Assembly: GCF_002074055.1 (NCBI RefSeq)
Contig: NZ_CP014619.1
Span: 1,674,001 to 1,738,000 of the forward strand
Reading direction: 5' to 3'
DNA: 64,000 nt
DNA from: Frondihabitans sp. 762G35
Lineage (GTDB): Bacteria; Actinomycetota; Actinomycetes; Actinomycetales; Microbacteriaceae
Shown: in pieces, positions 34,178 to 43,383 of the stretch
Layout of the letters: every line of letters begins with the position of its first letter
Numbering within the stretch: the first letter of the stretch is position 1
The notes under the pieces: model-generated
What the model was told of the DNA's origin: nothing
Database searches by the model: none
What the model saw: only the letters and a program-made list of their open reading frames with translations
Position numbers and translations under genes: made by a program

Positions 34178-35488
34178 TCACGACCGGACCAGGCGGTCGT
34201 ACCAGGCCATGGCGCTCTGATCGGTGAGAGACGCGACCTGATCGACCACGACCCGCCGGCGTGCGGCGTCGTCGTCGGCCAGCGACCAGTCGGTCGCGAA
34301 GCCCGGGTCGAGGGCGCTCGGCCCCGTCGCCCAGAGCGCGTCGGCCAACGACGCAAGGACCTCGCGCTGCTGCTGGTAGATGGGCTGGCGTGTGTTTCGC
34401 GTCATGACGAACGCGGCGACGATGCCCTTCAGGGCGGCGATCTCGCCGATGATGTCGGCCGGGATGACGACGCTCGCGGAGAACCGGATGAGGCTCGCCT
34501 GCGGGTAGTGCTCGTGGGTCGCCTGCGTGGCGGACCCGGCGAACCGGCCGATGAGCTGGCTCGTGAGGTTCTTCAGGCGGGCCTGGTCGATGCGGCCCCC
34601 GTCGTAGTCGTCGAGCCACACATCGAGGGCCTGGAGCCGCTCGAAGGCCTCCGTCAGTTCGTCGCGGCTCAGCTCTCCGCCGACCCACTCGTGCATGGCC
34701 GTGACGAGGCCGGCGTGGCCCTCGGCGGACCCGAGCGAGGCCACGTCGATGTAGCCGTTCACGACGGCGTCCTCGAAGTCGTGAACGGAGTAGGCGATGT
34801 CGTCGCTGAGGTCCATCACCTGCGCCTCGATGCAGCGCTGTCGCCTCGGAGCCCCCCGCCGGAGCCACTCGAAGGCCGGGGTGTCGTCGTCGTAGAAGCC
34901 GAACTTGGTTCGCCCGCTCGGATCCGCGATGCCCTGCGCGGCCGGCCACGGGTACTTGCAGCTCGCGTCGAGGCTCGCCCGGGTGAGGTTGAGGCCGTAG
35001 CTGGTGCCGTCGGAACCGATCACCTTCGGCTCGATGCGGGTCAGGAGTCGCAGCGTCTGCGCGTTGCCCTCGAAGCCGCCGATGTCGCTCGCCCAGTCGT
35101 TGAGGGCCTTCTCCCCGTTGTGGCCGAACGGCGGGTGACCGAGGTCGTGCGCAAGGCAGGCCGTGTCGACCACGTCGGGATCGAGCCCGAGGCTCGTCGC
35201 GAGCTCCCGACCGACCTGGGCCACCTCGAGGGAGTGCGTCAGCCGGTTACGGGCGAAGTCGAGGCCGGCGGTCGGGCTGAGCACCTGCGTCTTGGCCGCG
35301 AGACGTCGCAGGGCGCTCGAGTGCAGGAGGCGGGCGCGATCGCGGGCGAAGTCGCTTCTGCGGTTGGAATGCTGCTCGGGCAGCCAGCGCTCGGTGTCGC
35401 GCTCGGCGTAGCCGAGGGCCGCTGCGTCGTCGGTGACGCTGTGCGACCCGAGTGCCTGCGGCTGCTGAGGCGGGGAGGAGGAGATCAC
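34178..35488 (-). CDS. dgt: deoxyguanosinetriphosphate triphosphohydrolase-like protein
   Basis: An HD-domain dNTP triphosphohydrolase of 436 residues. The metal site is visible as RNRLTHSLEVAQV and CLAHDLGHPPFGHNGE, followed by the VMDLSDDIAYSVHD segment. It likely controls dNTP levels. A GTG start at 35488 follows GAAGGG; an internal GTG at 35437 is also possible. It lies between dusB and dnaG on the same strand. Confidence 0.93.
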   Translation of the reverse strand: MISSSPPQQPQALGSHSVTDDAAALGYAERDTERWLPEQHSNRRSDFARDRARLLHSSALRRLAAKTQVLSPTAGLDFARNRLTHSLEVAQVGRELATSLGLDPDVVDTACLAHDLGHPPFGHNGEKALNDWASDIGGFEGNAQTLRLLTRIEPKVIGSDGTSYGLNLTRASLDASCKYPWPAAQGIADPSGRTKFGFYDDDTPAFEWLRRGAPRRQRCIEAQVMDLSDDIAYSVHDFEDAVVNGYIDVASLGSAEGHAGLVTAMHEWVGGELSRDELTEAFERLQALDVWLDDYDGGRIDQARLKNLTSQLIGRFAGSATQATHEHYPQASLIRFSASVVIPADIIGEIAALKGIVAAFVMTRNTRQPIYQQQREVLASLADALWATGPSALDPGFATDWSLADDDAARRRVVVDQVASLTDQSAMAWYDRLVRS

Positions 35489-35540
35489 GCGGGGCCCTTC
35501 GGGCGGTGGGTCGGCATCGGGCGGGAGGGCGGTACCCCGC

Positions 35541-36713
35541 TCAGCCGCCGCTGTGGTGGAGCTCCGCCGCGGTCAGTTCGTCGCGGAACGCCTCGTCGAG
35601 GTCGCGGCTGTCGAGCCAGCCCTCCGGGAGGGCGGGCTTCTTGGGGCTGCCGGCCCGGCCTCGCGGCCCTTCGGCGGCATCGCCCGGGTACTCCTCGGAC
35701 CAGTCGAGCGTGGCGAGGAGGTCGTCGATCTGCGCGAGGCTCCCGACGGCGGCGAGGCCGGCCCGGAGGTCGCCTCCGACCGGGTACCCCTTGAAGTACC
35801 AGGCCACGTGCTTGCGGATGTCTCGGCACGCGCGGTCTTCGTCGCCGAAGAACTCGACCAGCAGTTCGGCGTGGCGGCGGAAGGCACGGGCGACGTCGCC
35901 GAGACCCGGCTCGGCCTTCTGCTCCTCCCCGCGGAAGGCGGCCGCGAGGTCGCCGAAGAGCCACGGCCGACCGAGGCACCCGCGCCCGACGACCACGCCG
36001 TCGCAGCCCGTCTCGTCGACCATGCGGAGCGCGTCGGCGGCCGACCAGATGTCGCCGTTGCCGAGGACCGGGGTGCCCGTGATCGTGTTCTTGAGCGTGG
36101 CGATGGCCGACCAGTCGGCGTGGCCCGAGTAGAACTCCGACGCGGTGCGGGCGTGGAGGGCGATCGATGCCACTCCGGCGCCCTCGGCCGCGCGGGCGGC
36201 CTCGAGGTACGTGAGGTGGTCGGAGTCGATGCCCTTGCGCATCTTGATCGTCAGCGGGATGTCGCCGGCGGCGCGGACGGCGCGCTCGACGATCTCACGG
36301 AACAGGCCGAGCTTCCAGGGCAGGGCAGCGCCGCCGCCCTTCCGCGTGACCTTGGGGACGGGGCACCCGAAGTTGAGGTCGATGTGGTCGGCGCGGTCTT
36401 CGGCGACGAGCATGGTCACGGCCTCGGCCACGGTGGTGGGCTCGACGCCGTAGAGCTGGATGCTGCGCACCGACTCGCTCTCGTGGTGGGTGATGAGACG
36501 CATGGACTCGGGCGTGCGCTCGACGAGCGCGCGACTCGTGATCATCTCGCTCACGTAGAGGCCGGCGCCGTATTCGCGGCAGAGGCGGCGGTAGGCCGTG
36601 TTGGTGATGCCCGCCATCGGCGCCAGGACGACCGGCGAGTCGACCGTGAGCCGACCGATGGTGAGGTCGGTCGGTCGCGAGGCCGTTGCGGAGGGGGTGA
36701 GAGTCGTTGTCAT
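35541..36713 (-). CDS. dusB: tRNA-dihydrouridine synthase
   Basis: Reduces uridine to dihydrouridine in the tRNA D loop with FMN and NADPH. 390 residues; the TIM barrel begins VVLAPMAGITNTAYRRLCRE, and the catalytic Cys117 lies in LNFGCPVPKVTRKGGGAAL. A C-terminal helical RNA-binding domain follows. The ATG at 36713 fits a leaderless mRNA: the -10-like GACAAT ends 7 bases upstream. That box is inside a perfect 14-base palindrome. Confidence 0.93.
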   Translation of the reverse strand: MTTTLTPSATASRPTDLTIGRLTVDSPVVLAPMAGITNTAYRRLCREYGAGLYVSEMITSRALVERTPESMRLITHHESESVRSIQLYGVEPTTVAEAVTMLVAEDRADHIDLNFGCPVPKVTRKGGGAALPWKLGLFREIVERAVRAAGDIPLTIKMRKGIDSDHLTYLEAARAAEGAGVASIALHARTASEFYSGHADWSAIATLKNTITGTPVLGNGDIWSAADALRMVDETGCDGVVVGRGCLGRPWLFGDLAAAFRGEEQKAEPGLGDVARAFRRHAELLVEFFGDEDRACRDIRKHVAWYFKGYPVGGDLRAGLAAVGSLAQIDDLLATLDWSEEYPGDAAEGPRGRAGSPKKPALPEGWLDSRDLDEAFRDELTAAELHHSGG

Positions 36714-36714
36714 C

Positions 36715-36728
36715 GAGACAATTGTCTC
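36715..36728. promoter_or_regulatory. perfect 14-base palindrome at the dusB promoter
   Basis: GAGACAATTGTCTC is identical on both strands. It starts one base from the dusB start codon and includes the presumed -10 box (GACAAT read on the minus strand). A repressor bound here would block transcription of dusB and possibly of dgt-dnaG behind it. No matching regulator is encoded nearby. Confidence 0.5.
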
Positions 36729-36844
36729 ACTCTCGCTCGGGTCCCGACGAGGCCGGACCAGGGGCTGTGGAGAAGTCTCGGGCGGGGAATGCCGTGGGGG
36801 AACCGCGCGTTCGCACCGACGACCCCCGAGCCATGAGGAGAACC

Positions 36845-37312
36845 GTGACCGCCACCGGAACAGAGCGCGTGCTCGACGACGCGGGAGCCCGCGGCCTCGC
36901 CGTGGAGATCGTCGAGCGCCCCGCCGCGGACAGCCTCGAGGCCGCCGCGGCGCTTCTGGGGATCGAGGCCTCCTCGATCGTCAAGAGCCTCGTCGTGAAG
37001 AAGCACGACGGCACCTTCCTTTTCGCGCTGATCCCGGGTGACCGGCAGATCTCCTGGGCGAAGCTGCGCGCCGCCGTCGGAGTCAACAAATTGTCGATGC
37101 CCTCGGCCGACCTGGCCCTCGAGGCGACCGGCTTCGAGCGGGGAACGATCAGTCCGATGGGGAGCACCACCGCCTGGCCCGTGTTCGCCGACGAGCGGAT
37201 CGTCGGACGCCGCGTCGCCCTGGGAGCGGGAACGCACGGCCGGAGCGCGTTCGTCGACGCCGACAGCCTCGTCAGCGCTTATAAGGCCACGGTCGCCGAC
37301 ATCAGCGACTGA
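36845..37312 (+). CDS. YbaK/EbsC-family aminoacyl-tRNA deacylase
   Basis: A 155-residue YbaK-type editing protein that hydrolyses mischarged tRNA (typically Cys-tRNA-Pro) in trans. Conserved segments are ASSIVKSLVVKKHDGTFLFA with the key Lys, GDRQISWAKL and GTISPMGSTTAWPVF with the GxxxP-type loop. The GTG at 36845 has GAGGAG 4 bases upstream and is preferred to the ATG at 36833. It stands divergent to dusB. Confidence 0.88.
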   Translation: MTATGTERVLDDAGARGLAVEIVERPAADSLEAAAALLGIEASSIVKSLVVKKHDGTFLFALIPGDRQISWAKLRAAVGVNKLSMPSADLALEATGFERGTISPMGSTTAWPVFADERIVGRRVALGAGTHGRSAFVDADSLVSAYKATVADISD

Positions 37313-37331
37313 GACGCTCCCTGCCCGCTCG

Positions 37332-37517
37332 TCAGAGCGAGGCGCCCTCGTCGAGGGCCGCCGCGACGGCGCGGGAGGATGCGGCAGCCGTCTCGTCGGG
37401 CGACAGCCCGAGCTCGGAGCCGGTCACGACGGGGACCAGGCAGGCGTCGCCCTCGCAGGCAAGGGCATCCGGATCGCCGAGCAGGATGAACGGGGTGGAC
37501 CTGTCGGTGTCGCTCAC
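37332..37517 (-). CDS. 61-residue protein with CEGDAC motif, coupled to a DsbA-like gene
   Basis: A small soluble protein (VSDTDRSTPFILLGDPDALA onward) with two Cys in CEGDAC and an alanine-rich helical C-terminus. Its GTG overlaps the stop of the DsbA-like gene (GTGA) and follows AGGAGG, so expression is firmly linked. A Cys pair next to a thiol oxidoreductase suggests a redox or metal partner, by inference. No known family recognised. Confidence 0.7.
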   Translation of the reverse strand: MSDTDRSTPFILLGDPDALACEGDACLVPVVTGSELGLSPDETAAASSRAVAAALDEGASL

Positions 37518-38176
37518 AGCGCCTCCTGCCCGACCGTCGCCTCGAGGGCGACGGTGTCGAGCACACCGCGGAACGTCTCGGGTGCCTGGGCGCCGGAGAC
37601 GCCGTACTTGCCGTCGAAGACGAAGAAGGGCACGCCGTTGATGCCGAAGGCCGCGGCCTGCTCCTGGTCGGCGCGGACGTCGGCCAGGTGTTCGTCCGTC
37701 TCGAGCGAGCGCAGGACGTCGGCGCGGTCGAGCCCCGCCTCGCCCGCGATGTCGGCGAGGACGTCGAGCCGGCCGAGGTGCCTGCCCTTCTCGAAGTAGG
37801 CCGAGAGGAGGCGCTCGACGAGGTCGAGCTGGACCCCGCGGGCCTTGGCGTAGTGAAGGAGCTGGTGCGCCTTGACCGTGTTCGTGTGATGCAGGGCCTC
37901 GAAGTCGTAGGCCAGCCCCACGTCGGAGGCGCGCGACGTCACGGTCTCGAGCATCGACTCGACCTGCGCGCGCGGCATGCCCTTGTGTCTGGCGAGGAAG
38001 TCGATCTCGTCGCCCTCGAAGTCGACGGGGGTGTCCGGGGAGAGCTCGAACGAGTGGTACTCGACCTCCACCTCCCCCGGGAAGCCCTCGACGGCGGATT
38101 CGAACGAGCGCTTGCCGATGAAGCACCACGGGCACGCGATGTCGGACCAGATGTCGACCTTGATGACGTTGTTCAC
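37514..38176 (-). CDS. DsbA/FrnE-family thiol oxidoreductase
   Basis: A 220-residue cytoplasmic thioredoxin-fold protein. The active-site motif is CPWC (Cys15, Cys18) in DIWSDIACPWCFIGKR and the cis-Pro loop is GINGVPFFVFDGKYGVSGAQ. It belongs to the FrnE-like group related to 2-hydroxychromene-2-carboxylate isomerases. No signal peptide. Start GTG. A tiny Cys-containing protein is translationally coupled downstream. Confidence 0.9.
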   Translation of the reverse strand: MNNVIKVDIWSDIACPWCFIGKRSFESAVEGFPGEVEVEYHSFELSPDTPVDFEGDEIDFLARHKGMPRAQVESMLETVTSRASDVGLAYDFEALHHTNTVKAHQLLHYAKARGVQLDLVERLLSAYFEKGRHLGRLDVLADIAGEAGLDRADVLRSLETDEHLADVRADQEQAAAFGINGVPFFVFDGKYGVSGAQAPETFRGVLDTVALEATVGQEAL

Positions 38177-38238
38177 GGGGACGAGAACCCCTCGGCCGAG
38201 CGTGGCATTCCCGCCGCCGGGTTCTGCCGACGCAGCGC

Positions 38239-39624
38239 CTACGCGCCGAGCAGCTGCGCCCCGAGGTACCCCTGCAGCTGATCGAGCGAGACGCGCTCCT
38301 GCGCCATCGTGTCGCGCTCGCGCACGGTCACGGCGTTGTCGTCGAGCGAGTCGAAGTCGACGGTGACGCAGAACGGCGTGCCGATCTCGTCCTGGCGGCG
38401 GTAGCGGCGGCCGATGGCTCCCGCGTCGTCGAAGTCGATGTTCCAATACTGGCGCAGCCCGTCGGCGACGGAGCGCGCGAGCGGCGAGAGCCTCTCGTTG
38501 CGCGACAGCGGCAGCACGGCGACCTTCACCGGCGCGAGGCGACGGTCGAGCTTCAGGACGGTGCGCTTGTCGACGCCGCCCTTCGCGTTGGGCGCCTCGT
38601 CTTCGTGGTACGAGTCGACGAGGAACGCCATGAGCGCCCGGGTGAGGCCGAATGCGGGCTCGATCACGTAGGGGATCCAGCGCTCGTTCTTCGTCTGGTC
38701 GAAGTAGGAGAGGTCGACGCCGGAGGCCTCGGAGTGCGTCTTGAGGTCGAAGTCGGTGCGGTTGGCCACACCCATGAGCTCGCCCCACTCCGAGCCGGCG
38801 AAGCGGAAGCGGTACTCGAGGTCGACGGTGCGCTTGGAGTAGTGCGAGAGCTTCTCGGACGGGTGCTCGTAGCGGCGGATGTTCTCGGGGGTGATCCCGA
38901 GCGAGAGGTACCACTTCTCGCACGCGTCGATCCAGTACAGGAACCACTCGTCGTCGCTCCCCGGTTCGACGAAGAACTCCATCTCCATCTGCTCGAACTC
39001 GCGGGTGCGGAAGATGAAGTTGCCGGGCGTGATCTCGTTGCGGAACGACTTGCCGACCTGCGCGATGCCGAAGGGCGGCTTCATCCGCGCGGAGCCCATG
39101 ACGTTGGCGAAGTTGACGAAGATGCCCTGCGCCGTCTCGGGCCGGAGGTAGGCCATGCCCTGCTCGTTGTCGACCGGGCCGAGGAAGGTCTTCAGCAGGC
39201 CGGAGAAGTTCTGCGGCTCGGTCCAGGAGCCGGGCTGACCGGTGTCGGGGTCGCGGATGTCGGCGAGACCGTTGACCGGCGGGTGGCCGTGCTTCTCCTC
39301 GTAGGCCTCGAGAAGGTGGTCGGCCCGGAAGCGCTTGTGCGTGTGGAGCGACTCGACCAGCGGGTCGGAGAAGACCTCGACGTGGCCGGAGGCCTCCCAG
39401 ACCTTGCGGGGCAGGATGACCGAGGAGTCGAGCCCGACAATGTCGTCGCGGCCCTGCACCATGAACTTCCACCACTGCTGCTTGATGTTCTCCTTCAGCG
39501 CGACGCCGAGGGGCCCGTAGTCCCAGGCCGAGCGCGACCCGCCGTAGATCTCGCCCGCTTGGTAGACGAACCCGCGGCGCTTGGCCAGGGCGATGACGGA
39601 ATCGAGACGGTTCGGTGCTGCCAC
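38239..39624 (-). CDS. glyS: glycyl-tRNA synthetase, single-chain type
   Basis: Class II synthetase of 461 residues that charges tRNA-Gly. The N-terminus has [20 protein letters not shown] and GPLG, motif 2 includes [20 protein letters not shown], and motif 3 is in [15 protein letters not shown]; the C-terminal anticodon-binding domain is present. The GTG follows TGGAGC. The length and form fit the alpha2 type of Actinobacteria. It is part of the conserved recO-uppS-glyS-dusB-dgt-dnaG neighbourhood, here interrupted by accessory genes. Confidence 0.95.
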   Translation of the reverse strand: MAAPNRLDSVIALAKRRGFVYQAGEIYGGSRSAWDYGPLGVALKENIKQQWWKFMVQGRDDIVGLDSSVILPRKVWEASGHVEVFSDPLVESLHTHKRFRADHLLEAYEEKHGHPPVNGLADIRDPDTGQPGSWTEPQNFSGLLKTFLGPVDNEQGMAYLRPETAQGIFVNFANVMGSARMKPPFGIAQVGKSFRNEITPGNFIFRTREFEQMEMEFFVEPGSDDEWFLYWIDACEKWYLSLGITPENIRRYEHPSEKLSHYSKRTVDLEYRFRFAGSEWGELMGVANRTDFDLKTHSEASGVDLSYFDQTKNERWIPYVIEPAFGLTRALMAFLVDSYHEDEAPNAKGGVDKRTVLKLDRRLAPVKVAVLPLSRNERLSPLARSVADGLRQYWNIDFDDAGAIGRRYRRQDEIGTPFCVTVDFDSLDDNAVTVRERDTMAQERVSLDQLQGYLGAQLLGA

Positions 39625-39660
39625 GTGTGATGCTCCAGGTGAGGTCGGCCGCGAGGTCAA

Positions 39661-39683
39661 GGCCCGCACTGGGTGCGCGGGCC
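39661..39683. terminator. short GC hairpin between aminotransferase gene and glyS
   Basis: GGCCCGC (39661-39667) pairs with GCGGGCC (39677-39683) around a 9-base loop. It lies after the aminotransferase stop and inside the likely glyS leader (a -10-like TAGGCT lies near 39699-39704). No T-run follows, so it may be a terminator or a leader hairpin. Confidence 0.4.
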
Positions 39684-39702
39684 GTCGGCGTAGGGGTCAA
39701 GC

Positions 39703-40791
39703 CTATCGGGAGGTGCCGCGCGGCGCGGTCCCGCGGAGAGCGGTGACGACGCGCTCCACGTCGTCGTGGTCGTTCCAGAGGTGGAAGGCGACGCGGACGC
39801 GCCCGGCGCGCCCCGACACGGTGAGGCCCGCCCGCGTGAGGGCGTCGAAGTGGCGGCCGTCCGAGTCGGGCCAGGTGACGATGGCGCGCCCGTGCGGCGG
39901 GAGTCCGAGGCTCCTGCAGAGCGCGTCTCCGAGGTCACCCGCGTGCCGCGCGACCTCGACAGGGGCCACGGACGCGAAGAGCTCGAGGGCCGGCAGCGCC
40001 CCCACGAAGGCCTGCCACGCCGGCGAGACGTCGAAGCGCCGGGCATCGGCGGCGAGCTCGACGTCGGCGCCGTAGCAGGAGGCCCAGACGTCGCTTCCCG
40101 CGTACCACCCCGTCTGTACGGGCCGGACCTCTTCGAGGAGTCGTTCGCCGATCGTGAGGAAGGCGACGCCGCGGGGCGCGCAGAGCCACTTGTAAGCGTG
40201 CGTCACGGTGGCGTCGTACCGCGAGGCGTCGACGGGGACGACGCCGGCGGCCTGCGTCAGGTCGACGAGGGTGCGGGCACCGGCCGCCGCAGCCGCCCGC
40301 ACCACCTCGTCGTCGGCCGCGGTCTCCCCTGTCGCCGACTGCACCAGCGAGTACGCGACGAGCCAGGTCGACGGCAGGATGCTCGGGGCGAGGTCGCCCA
40401 GCGGGACCACCCGCACCCTCACACCCCGGTGGGCCTGCGCCCGGAACGGCATCACGAGGGACGAGAAGTCGCCCTCGGGCACGAGGACCTCCGCCCCGTC
40501 GGGGACGGACGCCGCGAGGACCGCGACCATGGCGGAGGTCTGCGATCCGAGGGCGACGAGCTCGGGCCGGACCCCGACGAGGCGCGCGAAGGCCGCCCGC
40601 GTCGCCTCGGCCGTCTCCCCATGTCGGACGGGGCTCAGGTGCCCGGTCGACCACGACTCGAGGTCGGCGCGCATCGCCCGCACGGCGGACGTCGGAGGGA
40701 GGCCTCCCGTGCACGCGGCCAGATACCCGGTGCCGCGCGGGAACTCGGCGCGCGCCTCGTCGAGGGAGACGGCGGCGGGAGGAGTCGTCAT
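39703..40791 (-). CDS. class V PLP-dependent aminotransferase-like enzyme
   Basis: A 362-residue fold type I enzyme. The PLP Lys is Lys201 in THAYKWLCAPRGVAFL and the PLP-ring Asp is in LVDLTQAAGVVPVD. GYLAACTGGLPP at the N-terminus matches class V enzymes of the isopenicillin-epimerase/cysteine-desulfurase type. The substrate is unknown. It is divergent from a LysR gene, which probably regulates it. Confidence 0.82.
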   Translation of the reverse strand: MTTPPAAVSLDEARAEFPRGTGYLAACTGGLPPTSAVRAMRADLESWSTGHLSPVRHGETAEATRAAFARLVGVRPELVALGSQTSAMVAVLAASVPDGAEVLVPEGDFSSLVMPFRAQAHRGVRVRVVPLGDLAPSILPSTWLVAYSLVQSATGETAADDEVVRAAAAAGARTLVDLTQAAGVVPVDASRYDATVTHAYKWLCAPRGVAFLTIGERLLEEVRPVQTGWYAGSDVWASCYGADVELAADARRFDVSPAWQAFVGALPALELFASVAPVEVARHAGDLGDALCRSLGLPPHGRAIVTWPDSDGRHFDALTRAGLTVSGRAGRVRVAFHLWNDHDDVERVVTALRGTAPRGTSR

Positions 40792-40832
40792 GCGTCGAGC
40801 CTCGCGCCCGTCGACGCATCACACAACGACAG

Positions 40833-40866
40833 ATGAGTCATGATTCCGATAACGACCGCTTATGCT
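40833..40866 (+). promoter_or_regulatory. aminotransferase/LysR divergent control region
   Basis: The 81-base gap contains ATGAGTCAT (40833-40841, palindromic around a central G) followed by TGATTCCGATAACGA, and the -10-like TATGCT (40861-40866) 6 bases before the LysR ATG, suggesting a leaderless LysR mRNA. LysR proteins usually bind such T-rich imperfect dyads in the divergent gap. Confidence 0.45.
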
Positions 40867-40872
40867 CGCCGG

Positions 40873-41811
40873 ATGAGCACCGAACTCGACCTCCTCGACC
40901 TGCGAGTCATCCGCGCCGTCGCCGAGACGGGCGGCATCACCGCGGCCGCCGCCGCCCTCGGCTACAGCCAGCCGGCCGTGACGCAGAGGATCCGCCGTGC
41001 GGAGGGCGTGCTCGGCCAGCCGCTCGTCCTGAGATCGGGGCGCGGGGTCGCCGTCACCGAGGCCGGACGTCGCCTCGCCTCCCACGCCGTGCACGTGCAG
41101 GCCGCCCTCGACGCGGCGCGCCAGGACCTCGACTCGCTCGCGGGTGGAGTGACCGGGACGCTGAGGCTCGCGGGCTTCCCCAGCGCGTCGCCGACGCTCG
41201 TCCCGAGCATCCTGTCGTCCCTCCGGGTCAGCCACCCGAGCGTCACTCTCAGCTATCTCGAGGTGGAGCCGCCCGCCGCCCTCGAGCTCGTGCGGGACGG
41301 CGCGATCGACCTCGCCCTGACGTTCAGCTACCCCGGAGACGGGCAGCGGTCCGATGCTCCTCGGGTCGAGGGTCTCCGGACGACGCCGCTCTTCCGCGAC
41401 ACGACGATGCTGGTCGGGCCCCGGGGGACGTTCGGGGCGCACGCCGATCTGGCGGCCGTCCGCGCCGAGCGGTTCATCGGCGGGTGTCCGCGCTGCCGGG
41501 GGCACCTGCTCGCCGTCTGCCGGGCCGCGGGTTTCGAACCGGAGATCGTGCTCGAGACCGACAACGCGCTGGCCGTCACCGGTCTCGTCGCCGCCGGACT
41601 CGGGATCGCGCTGCTGCCGGGGCTCTCCCTCCTCACGGCGGGGACGCCCGCCGGCGTCGATGTCCGTCCGCTCCCGGCCGACGCCGATCGCATCGTGCAG
41701 GTCGTGCACTCGCGAGGGGCCGAACGGGTGCCCGCGGTCGCGGCGGGACTCCGGGCCGTCCTCGGCCTCGACGCCGCGACGTTCGGACTCCGCCCGGCCG
41801 ACCGCGGTTAG
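40873..41811 (+). CDS. LysR family transcriptional regulator
   Basis: A 312-residue LysR regulator. The helix-turn-helix is near residues 18-45 (TAAAAALGYSQPAVTQRIRR then AEGVLGQPLVLR). The C-terminal ligand domain includes GTLRLAGFPSASPTLVPSIL. An unusual GGCPRCRGHL segment carries two Cys (CxxC) in the ligand domain and might sense metal or redox state (inference). It is transcribed away from the aminotransferase gene, the probable target. Confidence 0.9.
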   Translation: MSTELDLLDLRVIRAVAETGGITAAAAALGYSQPAVTQRIRRAEGVLGQPLVLRSGRGVAVTEAGRRLASHAVHVQAALDAARQDLDSLAGGVTGTLRLAGFPSASPTLVPSILSSLRVSHPSVTLSYLEVEPPAALELVRDGAIDLALTFSYPGDGQRSDAPRVEGLRTTPLFRDTTMLVGPRGTFGAHADLAAVRAERFIGGCPRCRGHLLAVCRAAGFEPEIVLETDNALAVTGLVAAGLGIALLPGLSLLTAGTPAGVDVRPLPADADRIVQVVHSRGAERVPAVAAGLRAVLGLDAATFGLRPADRG

Positions 41812-41852
41812 GCTGGGGCGACCGACAGACCACCGACGGAGGAAGCGGCACC

Positions 41853-42524
41853 GTGCGTAGACGAATCCTCCCCGTGGCCGTGGCCTGCGCCCTTCTCGTC
41901 GGGCTGACGGGCTGCTTCTCCACGGTCGACTCGCTCACGCCCGTCCCGGGCTCGCAGAGCACCGCGGGCTCCGGCGCAGGAGCCACGGCCGCGCCGCAAC
42001 CGCAGGTCACCGGCGGCCCCGGCAGCGGCAGCGCAGGAGGCACGGGATCGCCGAGCGCGCTCGCACCGGGCGGCACGCTCCTCAACCAGGTCAACTACAA
42101 GGACCTCACCGTGTACATCTACAAGGTCGGCGAGATCACCACGTCGAAGGCGTCGATCTACGCCCGGCCCGACGGCCGTGACCCCTATCCCGCCGGCACC
42201 AAGGTCTACGTGACGGCCTACGTGCTCGTCAACGACTCCAGCCAGCGCCTCGACCTCACCGACCTGAGCGCCGACTACTCGTCCTACGGCAACAAACTGG
42301 CCGCCCAGGACACCTTCGCCGGCCAGGACCTCCTGACCAGGAACGGCTACAGCACCGACCTGTCGACGCAGTTCCCGAAGGGCGCATCCACCTGGTACCT
42401 TCTGCCGGGCAAGCAGGTCGTGTTCGCGAACGCGTGGTTCCACCGCGCCACGGACGGCCCCCTGACGCTGCAGTTCCTCTGGCCCGCGGAGCGCATCTTC
42501 CTCGGCGCCAACATCACGTTCTGA
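41853..42524 (+). CDS. secreted lipoprotein of unknown function
   Basis: A 223-residue lipoprotein with lipobox GLTGC (Cys21), a Gly/Ser/Ala/Pro-rich linker up to about residue 70 and a beta-sandwich-like domain (LTVYIYKVGEITTSKASIYA, then VYVTAYVLVNDSSQRLDLTD) similar in style to DUF4352-type domains. The GTG follows GGAGG, and a -10-like TAGGCT overlaps the LysR stop codon. Two GCAGGAG words fall in its linker. Confidence 0.75.
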   Translation: MRRRILPVAVACALLVGLTGCFSTVDSLTPVPGSQSTAGSGAGATAAPQPQVTGGPGSGSAGGTGSPSALAPGGTLLNQVNYKDLTVYIYKVGEITTSKASIYARPDGRDPYPAGTKVYVTAYVLVNDSSQRLDLTDLSADYSSYGNKLAAQDTFAGQDLLTRNGYSTDLSTQFPKGASTWYLLPGKQVVFANAWFHRATDGPLTLQFLWPAERIFLGANITF

Positions 42525-42537
42525 CGCGCGCCGCGGA

Positions 42538-43383
42538 TCAGGGCGCTGGCGTCGGCGCGTCGACGGCCCCGCCGAACCGACGCGAGCGTCCGACGTAGGA
42601 GTCGATCGCGCCCCAGAGGTCCTCGCGGGTGAAGTCGGGCCACAGGCGGTCGAGGAACACCATCTCGGCGTAGGCCGATTCCCAGAGCTGGAAGTTGCTC
42701 GTCCGCTGCTCCCCTGAGCTCCGGAGGAAGAGGTCGACGTCGGGGAGTTCGGGCTGATAGAGGTGGCGCTGGATGACCTTCTCGGTGATGCCCGCCGGCT
42801 TCAGCCGCCCCGCCTCGACCTCGGCGGCGATGGACCGGATGGCGTCGGTCAGCTCGTTGCGACCGCCGTAGTTGACGCACATGTTGAGCGTCATCACCGT
42901 GTTGTCGCGGGTCGCCTCCTCGGCGACGCGGAGCTCGTTGATGACCGAGGCCCAGAGCTTGGGGCGGCGACCCGACCAGCGGATCCGGACCCCCCAGGCG
43001 TTGAGCTGCTCGCGCCGGCGGTGGAGGACCTCGCGATTGAAGCCCATCAGGAACCGCACCTCCTCGGGCGAGCGCTTCCAGTTCTCGGTCGAGAAGACGT
43101 AGACGCTGAGGTGCTTCACCCCGGCCTGGATCGCCCCGGCGACGACCTCGAGCAGAGCGGCCTCCCCGGCGCGGTGACCCTCGATGCGCGGCAGGCCGCG
43201 CGCGTTGGCCCAGCGGCCGTTGCCGTCCATGACGACGGCGACGTGCTCGGGCACCGACCCCTCGGGGTAGCGCGGCGGCTCGCCGCCCTGCCAGTCGAGG
43301 GGCTGGTAGACCATCTCGGTCGGCATCATGCGGCGGCCGAACAGGCCTCGGCGCTCACCGGACGCGGCTGGCGTGGACTTCAC
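42538..43383 (-). CDS. uppS: isoprenyl (undecaprenyl) diphosphate synthase
   Basis: Cis-prenyltransferase of 281 residues that builds the lipid carrier for cell-wall synthesis. The catalytic Asp53 is in [39 protein letters not shown] and the C-terminal [20 protein letters not shown] (RxSGExRxSNF) are diagnostic. Chain length is not readable. The GTG overlaps the recO stop (GTGA) and follows GAGGAG. Confidence 0.95.
   Translation of the reverse strand: MKSTPAASGERRGLFGRRMMPTEMVYQPLDWQGGEPPRYPEGSVPEHVAVVMDGNGRWANARGLPRIEGHRAGEAALLEVVAGAIQAGVKHLSVYVFSTENWKRSPEEVRFLMGFNREVLHRRREQLNAWGVRIRWSGRRPKLWASVINELRVAEEATRDNTVMTLNMCVNYGGRNELTDAIRSIAAEVEAGRLKPAGITEKVIQRHLYQPELPDVDLFLRSSGEQRTSNFQLWESAYAEMVFLDRLWPDFTREDLWGAIDSYVGRSRRFGGAVDAPTPAP

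Noticed and set aside
39625-39702. Possible T-box or other aminoacyl-tRNA-sensing leader before glyS
   Set aside because: No T-box consensus and only a short hairpin; the leader is too short.
40833-42524. A 563-codon frame across the LysR and lipoprotein genes
   Set aside because: Only its last 223 codons, from the GTG at 41853 with a ribosome site and lipobox, look like a protein; the rest is an arginine-rich shadow of LysR.
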